The notes below the pieces were generated by a model, which did no database searches, was not told the DNA's origin, and saw nothing but the letters and a program-made list of their open reading frames with translations. DNA of 17,932 nucleotides from DASXRA01 sp035263725 (GTDB lineage Bacteria > Actinomycetota > Actinomycetes > Mycobacteriales > Jatrophihabitantaceae): positions 1 through 17,932 of the forward strand of contig DATFRC010000220.1 in NCBI GenBank assembly GCA_035263725.1, read 5' to 3'. Position 1 is the stretch's first letter, and each line of letters opens with the position of its first letter. Of the stretch, positions 8,903 through 15,350 are shown in pieces. Both the position numbers and the translations under genes were made by a program.

Positions 8903-9834
8903 GGGATAAGGCGGAGGAGCTGCCGACGCTCGACAAGACGGCGGCCGAGCCGTTGCTGCGCCGGCTCGAGCTCACCGTCCGGAACAAGCTCGACGGGCTG
9001 CTCCAAGGCAACTATGTGGGCCTGGTGCCCGGGCCGGGCAGCGAGGCGGGGGAGTCGCGGCAGTACTTTCCGGGCGACGACGTACGGCGCATGGATTGGC
9101 CGGTCACCGCCAGGACGATGGTGCCGCACGTCCGGCAGACGGTCGCCGACCGCGAGCTCGAGACGTGGGCAGTCGTCGATCTGTCGCCGAGCCTCGATTT
9201 CGGCACGGCGCGCACGGAGAAGCGCGAGCTGGCACTCGCGGCGCTGACGGCGGTGGTGTATCTGACCGTCCGCGGCGGCAACCGCGTAGGGGCCATCGTC
9301 GGCACCGGCGCGCAGACGCAGCGCGTCCCGGCACGTGGCGGCAACGCCCACGCCCGGTACCTGATGGACACGGTCGCGGCCGTGCCACGCGCCGACGAAG
9401 GTCAGCGCGGCGACCTCGCCTTCATGCTCGAGCAGTTGCGCCGGCCGCCGCGCCGCCGCGGGTTGGTCGCCATCGTCTCGGACTTCCTCGGCGACGCCGA
9501 CTGGGAGCGGCCGCTTCGCGCGCTTTCCGAACGCCACCAACTGCTGGCGATCGAGGTGGTCGACCCTCGTGAACTCGAACTGCCCGCCGCCGGGCTGATG
9601 ACCTTCGTCGACCCGGAAAGCGGCAACCAGCTCGAGGTCCAGACATCGAACGGCGAGCTGCGCCGCCGATATGCGGATGCCGCAGCGCGGCAGCGCGCCC
9701 AGATCGCCACGATGCTGCGCCATGCCGGTGCGGCACATCTCCAGTTGCGCACCGACCGCGACTGGCTCACCGACATCGTCAAGTTCGTGATCGCGCGCCG
9801 CAAGACGCTCGCCGGAGCGGCGGTGGTGCGCTGA
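8899..9834 (+). CDS. DUF58 domain protein (Rv1480-like, MoxR partner)
   Basis: A 311-aa protein with no membrane segment visible. It carries the DUF58 signature YFPGDDVRRMDWPVTAR (56-72), then a VWA-like core starting VVDLSPSLDFGT (92-103) with a DxSxS metal-site arrangement. Family members are encoded between moxR and VWA genes and are thought to be a partner of the ATPase; the molecular role is not settled. The reading frame is open far upstream inside moxR, but GTG 8899 is chosen because its GTGA overlaps the moxR stop by 4 nt and residues after it align with the family. The stop TGA shares its last base with the ATG of the VWA gene. Confidence 0.93.
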   Translation: MRDKAEELPTLDKTAAEPLLRRLELTVRNKLDGLLQGNYVGLVPGPGSEAGESRQYFPGDDVRRMDWPVTARTMVPHVRQTVADRELETWAVVDLSPSLDFGTARTEKRELALAALTAVVYLTVRGGNRVGAIVGTGAQTQRVPARGGNAHARYLMDTVAAVPRADEGQRGDLAFMLEQLRRPPRRRGLVAIVSDFLGDADWERPLRALSERHQLLAIEVVDPRELELPAAGLMTFVDPESGNQLEVQTSNGELRRRYADAAARQRAQIATMLRHAGAAHLQLRTDRDWLTDIVKFVIARRKTLAGAAVVR

Positions 9835-10793
9835 TGCACTTCGTCGCGCCCGTCTGGCTGTTGCTGCTGATCGTCATCGCGGCGGTGAGCGGCGTGTACG
9901 CGCTGCTCCAGTTGCGCCGCAAGAAGTACGTGGCCCGCTTCAGCAACGTCGAGCTGTTGGCCTCGGTCGCACCGCGCCGACCGGGCTGGCGGCGGCACTT
10001 GACGTTCGCGCTGCTGATGATCGGGCTGACCGTGCTTACGATCGGCGCGGCGCAGCCCACTGCTGCCGTGAAGGTGCCGCGCGACCGCGCGACTGTGATG
10101 ATCGCGATCGACGTGTCGCTGTCGATGAAGGCGACGGACGTGTTGCCGAGCCGCATGGACGCCGCGCGAGCCGGTGCCAGGTCGTTCGTGGACATGCTGC
10201 CGCCGCGCATCAACGTCGGACTGGTGAAGTTCGGCGGCAACGCCTCCGTGGTCGTGCCCCCGACGATCGACCGGGACGCCGTCAAGCGCGGCATCGAGGG
10301 CCTGGCGCCGCAGGACTCCACGGCGATCGGTGAGGCGATCTTCACGTGCCTCGACGCGATCAAGACGTTCAGCGCCCAGACGACCGCCAAGGACGACAAG
10401 CCGCCACCAGCCCGGATCGTGCTGCTGAGCGACGGAGCCTCGAACAAGGGCCGCTCACCGCTGTCGGCCGCCTCGGCGGCCAAGCAGGCGGGCGTGCCGG
10501 TCTCGACGATCGCATTCGGGACCGATCAGGGAACCGTCGACCTGCCCGGCTACGGCCCCCAGCCGGTGCCGGCTGACAAGACGACGCTGCACGCGATTGC
10601 CGACGCGACAGGCGGCAGCTTCCACACCGCCGCATCCGGCGAGGAACTCAAGTCGGTGTACTCGAACATCGGCTCCCAGATCGGCTACACGACAGCACAC
10701 AAGGTCGTGGCCTGGCGATTCTTGGTGATCGGGTTGCTGTTCACGGTGGCTGCGGCCGCTGCGTCCCTGCTCTGGTCGGGGCGATTGGCCTGA
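9834..10793 (+). CDS. Membrane-anchored VWA-domain protein (Rv1481/BatA-like)
   Basis: A 319-aa membrane protein. Hydrophobic helices at about 5-25, 55-75 and 293-315 bracket a von Willebrand factor A domain. The MIDAS metal site is intact: Asp93-x-Ser95-x-Ser97 (DVSLSMKATD), Thr163 (DSTAIGEA) and Asp200 (LLSDGASN). With the third helix at the C-terminus, the VWA domain between helices 2 and 3 should lie outside the membrane. It matches the BatA/Rv1481 architecture and completes the MoxR-DUF58-VWA module, which is linked to envelope protein assembly or stress resistance in other bacteria. ATG overlaps the DUF58 stop by one base. The only Cys (172) lies within the VWA fold. Its target is unknown. 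Confidence 0.94.
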   Translation: MHFVAPVWLLLLIVIAAVSGVYALLQLRRKKYVARFSNVELLASVAPRRPGWRRHLTFALLMIGLTVLTIGAAQPTAAVKVPRDRATVMIAIDVSLSMKATDVLPSRMDAARAGARSFVDMLPPRINVGLVKFGGNASVVVPPTIDRDAVKRGIEGLAPQDSTAIGEAIFTCLDAIKTFSAQTTAKDDKPPPARIVLLSDGASNKGRSPLSAASAAKQAGVPVSTIAFGTDQGTVDLPGYGPQPVPADKTTLHAIADATGGSFHTAASGEELKSVYSNIGSQIGYTTAHKVVAWRFLVIGLLFTVAAAAASLLWSGRLA

Positions 10794-10798
10794 TGCAC

Positions 10799-10804
10799 TA
10801 GCGT
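10799..10804 (+). promoter_or_regulatory. -10 element of a leaderless fabG transcript
   Basis: TAGCGT (TAnnnT) ends 7 nt before GTG 10812 in the 18-bp gap after the VWA gene. No good -35 is found at the usual distance, and no Shine-Dalgarno precedes the GTG. This would let fabG-fabI-hemH be transcribed separately from the moxR operon; mycobacteria also have a promoter just ahead of fabG1-inhA. Confidence 0.4.
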
Positions 10805-10811
10805 GCCTGGC

Positions 10812-11516
10812 GTGAGTAGGTCGGTTCTCGTCACAGGTGGCAACCGCGGCATTGGGCTCGCGATTGCGCGTGCCTTCGCCGCCACGGGCGACAAGGTAGC
10901 GATTACGCATCGCGGCTCCGGCGCGCCGGAAGGGCTCTTCGGCGTGACGTGCGATGTCACCGACGCCGCTGCCGTCGACGCTGCGTTCACGGCGGCCGAG
11001 GCCCAGCACGGTCCGATCGAAGTGCTTGTTGCCAACGCCGGCATCACCGACGACACGTTGCTGTTGCGCATGTCCGAGGAGTCCTTCACCCGGGTGCTCG
11101 ACACCAACCTCACCGGCGCGTACCGGGTGGCCAAGCGGGCTGCGCCAGCCATGCTGCGCGCCCGGCGCGGCCGGATGATCTTCGTCTCGTCGGTGGTGGC
11201 ATTCGCCGGATCGCCCGGCCAGGCCAACTACGGCGCGAGCAAGGCCGGCATGCTGGGGCTGGCCCGGGCCATCGCCCGTGAGCTGGGCAGCCGCAGTATC
11301 ACCGCCAACGTCATCGCGCCCGGATTCATCGACACCGACATGACGGCCGCGGTCTCCGAGGCGCGCAAAGCCGAGATCCTGGCAGGCGTCCCGCTCGGCC
11401 GGTACGGCACCGTGGACGAAGTCGCCGGCACGGCGGTGTTCTTGGCGTCGGATGCGGCGGCGTACATCAACGGGGCGGTGGTACCGGTGGACGGTGGCGT
11501 CGGGATGGGGATCTGA
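10812..11516 (+). CDS. fabG: 3-oxoacyl-[ACP] reductase FabG (FabG1/MabA-like)
   Basis: A 234-aa short-chain dehydrogenase/reductase that reduces 3-oxoacyl-ACP with NADPH in FAS-II elongation. Visible elements are the cofactor loop TGGNRGIG (8-15), NAG (75-77) and the catalytic Ser127, Tyr140 and Lys144 (QANYGASKAG), plus the C-terminal PVDGGVGMGI. The segment VSRSVLVTGGNRGIGLAIA and the THRGSGAP stretch are nearly the same as I remember in mycobacterial FabG1/MabA, which is likewise followed by inhA. I chose GTG 10812 over GTG 10803 because TAGCGT lies 7 nt before it and the conserved VSRSVLVTGG begins there. The mycobacterial N-terminal extension is absent. The stop overlaps the next ATG by one base (TGATG). 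Confidence 0.96.
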   Translation: MSRSVLVTGGNRGIGLAIARAFAATGDKVAITHRGSGAPEGLFGVTCDVTDAAAVDAAFTAAEAQHGPIEVLVANAGITDDTLLLRMSEESFTRVLDTNLTGAYRVAKRAAPAMLRARRGRMIFVSSVVAFAGSPGQANYGASKAGMLGLARAIARELGSRSITANVIAPGFIDTDMTAAVSEARKAEILAGVPLGRYGTVDEVAGTAVFLASDAAAYINGAVVPVDGGVGMGI

Positions 11517-12283
11517 TGGGCTTGCTCGACGGCAAGCGGCTGCTGGTCACCGGCGTGATCACCGACCAGTCGATCGCGTTCGCGGTGGCTCGGCTGGCGC
11601 AGGAACAGGGCGCACACGTGGTACTCACCGGGTTCGGCCGGATGTCGCTTGTCGAACGGGTTGCCAAGAAGCTGCCCCAGCCGGCGCCGGTGATCGAGCT
11701 CGACGTCGCGTCCGACGAACATCTCGCGTCGCTCGCCGACAGGGTGCGCGAGCATGTCGACGGGATCGACGGCGTGCTGCACTCGATCGGGTTTGCCCCG
11801 GCGTCGTGCCTAGGTGGCGGTTTTCTCGACGCGCCGTGGGCCGACGTCGCGACGGCCCTCCAGGTGTCGACGTATTCCCTGAAAGCCCTTGCTGCAGCGG
11901 CACTTCCGCTCTTCGGCCCGGACGGCGGCTCGCTGGTCGGGTTGACTTTCGACGCGTCGGTGGCGTGGCCCGCCTACGACTGGATGGGCGTCGCCAAGGC
12001 CGGCTTGGAGTCGACGTCGCGGTACCTGGCCCGTGAGCTCGGCCCGCGGCACATCCGGGTGAACCTGATCGCGGCGGGGCCGATCCGCACCATGGCGGCC
12101 AAGAGCATCCCCGGCTTCGCGCGGTTCGAGGACGCGTGGGACGGCCGTGCCCCGTTGGGCTGGGACAACTCGAACGCAGAACCCGTCGCCCGCGCCGCGG
12201 CGGTGCTGCTGTCGGACTGGATGCCCGCGACCACCGGCGAGATCGTCCACGTCGACGGGGGTTTTCACGCGATGGGGGTCTAG
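11516..12283 (+). CDS. fabI: Enoyl-[ACP] reductase (NADH), FabI/InhA family
   Basis: A 255-aa enzyme that reduces trans-2-enoyl-ACP, the last step of each FAS-II cycle. The N-terminus GLLDGKRLLVTGVITDQSIA binds NAD(H). Ser90 (HSIGF) matches InhA Ser94, Phe145 matches InhA Phe149, and the catalytic pair is Tyr154 and Lys161 (PAYDWMGVAK). The C-terminus WMPATTGEIVHVDGGFHAMGV is typical. Between GPIRT and RAP there are 18 residues, about ten fewer than I recall in M. tuberculosis InhA. The flexible substrate loop is therefore short, as in ordinary FabI, arguing for normal-length acyl chains rather than mycolate precursors. Translation is probably coupled to fabG, and hemH follows after 3 bp. Confidence 0.95.
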   Translation: MGLLDGKRLLVTGVITDQSIAFAVARLAQEQGAHVVLTGFGRMSLVERVAKKLPQPAPVIELDVASDEHLASLADRVREHVDGIDGVLHSIGFAPASCLGGGFLDAPWADVATALQVSTYSLKALAAAALPLFGPDGGSLVGLTFDASVAWPAYDWMGVAKAGLESTSRYLARELGPRHIRVNLIAAGPIRTMAAKSIPGFARFEDAWDGRAPLGWDNSNAEPVARAAAVLLSDWMPATTGEIVHVDGGFHAMGV

Positions 12284-12286
12284 GGC

Positions 12287-13282
12287 GTGTCGTTCGACGC
12301 TTTCCTGCTGTTGTCGTTCGGCGGGCCCGAGGGCCCTGACGACGTGATGCCGTTCCTGCGCAACGCGACCCGCGGGCGAGGTGTGCCTGAGTCACGGCTT
12401 GCGGCGGTCGCCGAGCATTACCTGCAGTTCGGCGGTGTCTCCCCGATCAACGCGCAGAACCGAGCGCTGCTCGCCGCCGTCGAGAAGGACTTCACCGAGC
12501 ACGGCATCGCGCTGCCGCTGTACTGGGGCAATCGGAACTGGCATCCGTTCCTGGCCGACGCGGTGCGCCGGATGCGCGACGACGGCGTGCGCCGGGCGCT
12601 GGTGTTGACGACGAGCGCGACGTCGTCGTACAGCAGCTGCCGGCAGTATCGGGAGAACATGGCCGCAGCGCAGGCTGAAGTCGAAGACGCCCCCGAGCTC
12701 GTCAAGCTGCGACACTACTTCGACCATCCCGGCTTCATCGCCGCGAATGCAGACGGCGTCCGGACTGCGCTCGCCGACCGGCCTGACGCCCGGCTCGTGT
12801 TCACGGCACATTCCATACCGGTGCGCATGGACGAAGCCGCAGGGCCGGCAGGCGGGCTGTATAGCCGGCAGCAGCGGGAAACGGCCCGGCTGGTTGCGGA
12901 GGCGGTGCGCGGCTCGGGCGCGCAGTTCGACCTCGTATGGCAATCGCGTTCCGGAGCGCCCGATGCGGCGTGGCTCGAGCCTGATGTCAACGACCACCTG
13001 CGCGCCCTCGCCGCAAGCGGTGTGCACTCCGTCGTCGTGTGCCCGACCGGTTTCGTGTCCGATCACATGGAAGTCGTGTGGGACCTTGATACCGAGGCGC
13101 GGCGTACGGCCGCTGAGCTCGGACTGGACTTCGCCCGCGCTGCGACGGCAGGCACACATCCCACGTTCGTGGCCATGATCCGCGAACTGGTGCTGGAGGA
13201 GACCGACGGTGCCCCTCGTGCTGCGCTCGGCAAGCTCGGCATCTGCGGCCGCGACTGCCCCGACGGGTGTTGTTTAGTGTGA
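12287..13282 (+). CDS. hemH: Ferrochelatase (coproporphyrin ferrochelatase type) with C-terminal Fe-S cysteines
   Basis: A 331-aa enzyme that inserts Fe2+ into the porphyrin ring. In actinobacteria the substrate is generally coproporphyrin III (CpfC). Active-site His175 lies in FTAHSIP and Glu262 in DHMEVVWDLDTEA, a metal-side acidic patch. Four cysteines at the end (Cys320, Cys324, Cys328, Cys329: C-x3-C-x3-CC) with Cys118 (SSCRQYREN) fit the [2Fe-2S] cluster known in mycobacterial HemZ, which uses one internal and three C-terminal cysteines. Start GTG 12287 lies 3 bp after the fabI stop, with a G-run in the fabI 3' end as a weak Shine-Dalgarno, so it is probably co-transcribed. It overlaps the convergent next gene by 9 bp. 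Same position as hemZ (Rv1485). Confidence 0.96.
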   Translation: MSFDAFLLLSFGGPEGPDDVMPFLRNATRGRGVPESRLAAVAEHYLQFGGVSPINAQNRALLAAVEKDFTEHGIALPLYWGNRNWHPFLADAVRRMRDDGVRRALVLTTSATSSYSSCRQYRENMAAAQAEVEDAPELVKLRHYFDHPGFIAANADGVRTALADRPDARLVFTAHSIPVRMDEAAGPAGGLYSRQQRETARLVAEAVRGSGAQFDLVWQSRSGAPDAAWLEPDVNDHLRALAASGVHSVVVCPTGFVSDHMEVVWDLDTEARRTAAELGLDFARAATAGTHPTFVAMIRELVLEETDGAPRAALGKLGICGRDCPDGCCLV

Positions 13283-14017
13283 TCCTCCGTTGTAGCCGGC
13301 CATCCGGGCGCGGCGCACCGCGGTTGCCAGTGAGCGCAGCGCGTCGGCGCGGGCCGCGATACCGGTGCGGTCGATCGCTCCGCCGGTCGGGTCGAGCGCG
13401 GCGATGTCCAGCACGGCCTGCAGGCGTTCGGCCTGGGCGACGAGCCGCACTGCGGGCGCCGGGAACCCGGGCGGGAGGTTGAGCCGCTCGCCGGCCCGGC
13501 GGGCGTCGGCCAGCGCCTCGCCGACGTCGTCCATCCAGCTCGCCACGTCTGCCGCGGCCAGGGCGCTCGCGGCGTCACGGACCGCGTCGGTCAGCTCGTG
13601 CTGAGCCTCCGCCACGGACAGCGGATCGGGGGGCGGTTCGTCGATCGTGTATGCCTGCCAGGTGACGGTGGGCGGCGCGCTGCTGGGGTGGCGCTCGACC
13701 ACGTCCGGCACGAGCCCGAGCCCACCCCCGAACACCGCCTCGCCAGCGTCGAGCGCACAGCTGCGGAACTGCGCCGGACCCGGCAGACCGCGCACATCGC
13801 CCGCCACCGGCAGCACCAACCGCACCGGCCCGCCTCGGCGCCGCCATGCGATGAGAGCTTCGCTGAGGGGCGCCAGCTCGTCGCTCAGCCCGGCGACGTG
13901 ATGGGGCGCGTCGCCGCCGACCGTCGCGCGCAGCACGTCGTCGGAGGCCGCGTCCCCGGCCAGCCACGCGGACGTCCACGCGACCAGCGCGCCGCTGCGC
14001 AACCGTGTGTCGGGCAT
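13274..14017 (-). CDS. Conserved actinobacterial protein of unknown function (Rv1486c-like)
   Basis: A 247-aa Ala-rich, acidic protein without signal peptide, membrane helix or any catalytic motif I recognise. It starts MPDTRLRSGALVAWTSAWLAGDAASDDVLRA, has a beta-like stretch PVRLVLPVAGDVRGLPGP in the middle, and ends with a helical region (about 125-240) rich in Ala/Asp/Arg. The call rests on position and orientation: Rv1486c in M. tuberculosis is also convergent with hemZ and divergent from the genes ahead of the NfeD/SPFH pair. Start ATG 14017 has CATAAT exactly 6 nt upstream, a strong leaderless pattern. Its 3' end overlaps hemH by 9 bp. Function unknown. Confidence 0.8.
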   Translation of the reverse strand: MPDTRLRSGALVAWTSAWLAGDAASDDVLRATVGGDAPHHVAGLSDELAPLSEALIAWRRRGGPVRLVLPVAGDVRGLPGPAQFRSCALDAGEAVFGGGLGLVPDVVERHPSSAPPTVTWQAYTIDEPPPDPLSVAEAQHELTDAVRDAASALAAADVASWMDDVGEALADARRAGERLNLPPGFPAPAVRLVAQAERLQAVLDIAALDPTGGAIDRTGIAARADALRSLATAVRRARMAGYNGGSH

Positions 14018-14023
14018 CTCGCG

Positions 14024-14029
14024 ATTATG
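14024..14029 (-). promoter_or_regulatory. -10 element for the Rv1486c-like gene (leaderless)
   Basis: CATAAT on the minus strand matches TATAAT at 5 of 6 positions and sits exactly 6 nt before ATG 14017. No Shine-Dalgarno is present. This is the best consensus match among the leaderless-type promoters in the window. Confidence 0.5.
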
Positions 14030-14046
14030 CGGCGCGGTGTCCCAAC

Positions 14047-14071
14047 AGTGGCCACTCCGTAGCGTTAACGT
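14047..14071. promoter_or_regulatory. Divergent intergenic region: 10-bp palindrome and DUF3097 -10
   Basis: AGTGGCCACT (14047-14056) is a perfect palindrome in the 62-bp gap between the two divergent starts, and CGTTAACG (14063-14070) is a second, shorter one. TAACGT (14066-14071) fits a -10 hexamer for the plus strand and ends 8 nt before GTG 14080. Whether the palindromes bind a regulator cannot be told; short palindromes occur by chance. Confidence 0.3.
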
Positions 14072-14079
14072 CGCCAGCC

Positions 14080-14868
14080 GTGCGCCGCAGAACCGTTCCC
14101 CTGGTCGAGGCCGAGCGCGACCTGGTCGTCGAGACGGCGGACGGACGCTACTGCGGAGCGGTTGTCGGGGTGGGACAGGCGCTCGACGCCGGGGAGCGCC
14201 GGGACACGGTGACCCTCGAGGACCGGCACGGGAGGCGGCGCGTGTTCCCGATGCTGCCTGCCGCCTTCCTGCTCGAGGGCCAACCCGTCACCCTGGTGCG
14301 TCCGAGCGGCGAACAGCCGCGCAAGCCCCGGGCTCGCACGGCTTCGGGCTCGTTCGCCGTCGAGGGGCTTCGTGCCCGGGTGGCGCGAGGCAGCCGCATC
14401 TGGGTCGAGGGGGTCCACGACGCGGCGCTGGTGGAACGCGTCTGGGGTGCTGACCTGCGCGTCGAGGGTGTCGTCGTGGAACCGCTCAGCGGCATCGACC
14501 ACCTCGCACAGCGCCTCGACGAGTTCGGCCCGGCCGCGGATCGAAAGGTGGGGGTACTCGTCGATCACCTCGTGTTCGGTAGCAAGGAGTCACGCATCGT
14601 TAGCGCAGCGCAGCGACCGTACGTTCACGTCACCGGCCACCCATACGTAGACGTATGGCAAGCGGTGAAGCCGGCTGCGCTCGGCATCGACCGCTGGCCG
14701 GACGTCCCGCCGGGCGTGCCGTGGAAGGACGGGGTCTGCGCGGCGCTTCGCGTCCGCGAACCGCGCGAAATGTGGCGCCGGGTGCTGGCAGGCGTGGACA
14801 GCTATGCCGACATCGAGGTGCCGATGCTGCGCGCCGTCGAGGAGCTGATCGACTTCGTCACGGCGTAA
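14080..14868 (+). CDS. DUF3097 family protein with a TOPRIM-like segment
   Basis: A 262-aa protein that I recognise as the actinobacterial DUF3097 family from blocks such as ERDLVVETADGRYCGAVVG, FPMLPAAFLLEGQPVTLVRP, RTASGSFAV, VLVDHLVFGSKESRI and GHPYVDVWQAVKP. The N-terminal third looks like a small beta domain. From about residue 105 the sequence RIWVEGVHDAALVERVWG, followed some 45 residues later by GVLVDHLV, resembles the Glu and Asp motifs of TOPRIM domains, which suggests nucleic-acid or nucleotide phosphate chemistry (inference). GTG 14080 is preferred over GTG 14005, which would overlap the divergent gene and adds non-conserved residues. It is followed after 34 bp by the NfeD gene. 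Biological role unknown. Confidence 0.87.
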   Translation: MRRRTVPLVEAERDLVVETADGRYCGAVVGVGQALDAGERRDTVTLEDRHGRRRVFPMLPAAFLLEGQPVTLVRPSGEQPRKPRARTASGSFAVEGLRARVARGSRIWVEGVHDAALVERVWGADLRVEGVVVEPLSGIDHLAQRLDEFGPAADRKVGVLVDHLVFGSKESRIVSAAQRPYVHVTGHPYVDVWQAVKPAALGIDRWPDVPPGVPWKDGVCAALRVREPREMWRRVLAGVDSYADIEVPMLRAVEELIDFVTA

Positions 14869-14890
14869 CGCATCCGAGACCGGCTCGTGC

Positions 14891-14896
14891 CACGAT
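14891..14896 (+). promoter_or_regulatory. Possible -10 element for the NfeD gene (leaderless)
   Basis: CACGAT keeps the critical A (position 2) and T (position 6) of a -10 hexamer and ends exactly 6 nt before GTG 14903. It is weak by consensus, but the spacing repeats that of other genes in the window and no Shine-Dalgarno precedes this GTG. Confidence 0.3.
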
Positions 14897-14902
14897 GACG
14901 TT

Positions 14903-15334
14903 GTGCCTCCGTGGTTGATCTGGGTGATCGCGGCCGCCGTCCTGGCCGGGGCCGAGACACTGTCGGGCGACTTCGTACTGATCATGTGCGCCGGCGGCGC
15001 CGCTGCGGGCGGACTGACCGCCGCACTGGGTGGTGGAGCTGCACTGCAGGTGGTCGTCGCGATCGTCGTCGCGGCAGTGCTGCTGGGATTTGTCCGGCCG
15101 GTGGCACGTCGCCACCTCGTCGGCATAGGTACCCATGCGACGGGTGCTGCCGCCCTGGTCGGGAAACAGGCGATAGTCCTGAGCGCAGTCGACGCGCACG
15201 ACGGGCGGGTGCGGCTGCAGGGCGCGGAATGGTCGGCCCGGTCCTACGACCAGACCCAGACGCTGGCGGTCGGGACGACGGTGCGCGTCATGGAGATCGA
15301 CGGCGCGACCGCCGTGGTGTGGAAAGAGCCCTGA
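14903..15334 (+). CDS. NfeD-family membrane protein (short form)
   Basis: A 143-aa membrane protein. Two to three hydrophobic helices (about 3-20, 24-42 and 47-66) are followed by a soluble beta-rich OB-fold domain (about 80-143) with the typical GKQAIVLSAVDAHDGRVRLQGAEWSAR segment and an ending VMEIDGATAVVWKEP. This is the short NfeD type without a ClpP-like protease. NfeD proteins are encoded next to SPFH/stomatin proteins and bind them in membrane microdomains; here the SPFH gene starts 16 bp downstream. It corresponds to Rv1487 by position. GTG 14903 has no Shine-Dalgarno but a -10-like CACGAT 6 nt upstream. Confidence 0.93.
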   Translation: MPPWLIWVIAAAVLAGAETLSGDFVLIMCAGGAAAGGLTAALGGGAALQVVVAIVVAAVLLGFVRPVARRHLVGIGTHATGAAALVGKQAIVLSAVDAHDGRVRLQGAEWSARSYDQTQTLAVGTTVRVMEIDGATAVVWKEP

Positions 15335-15350
15335 TGAGAGGAAGTCAGCG

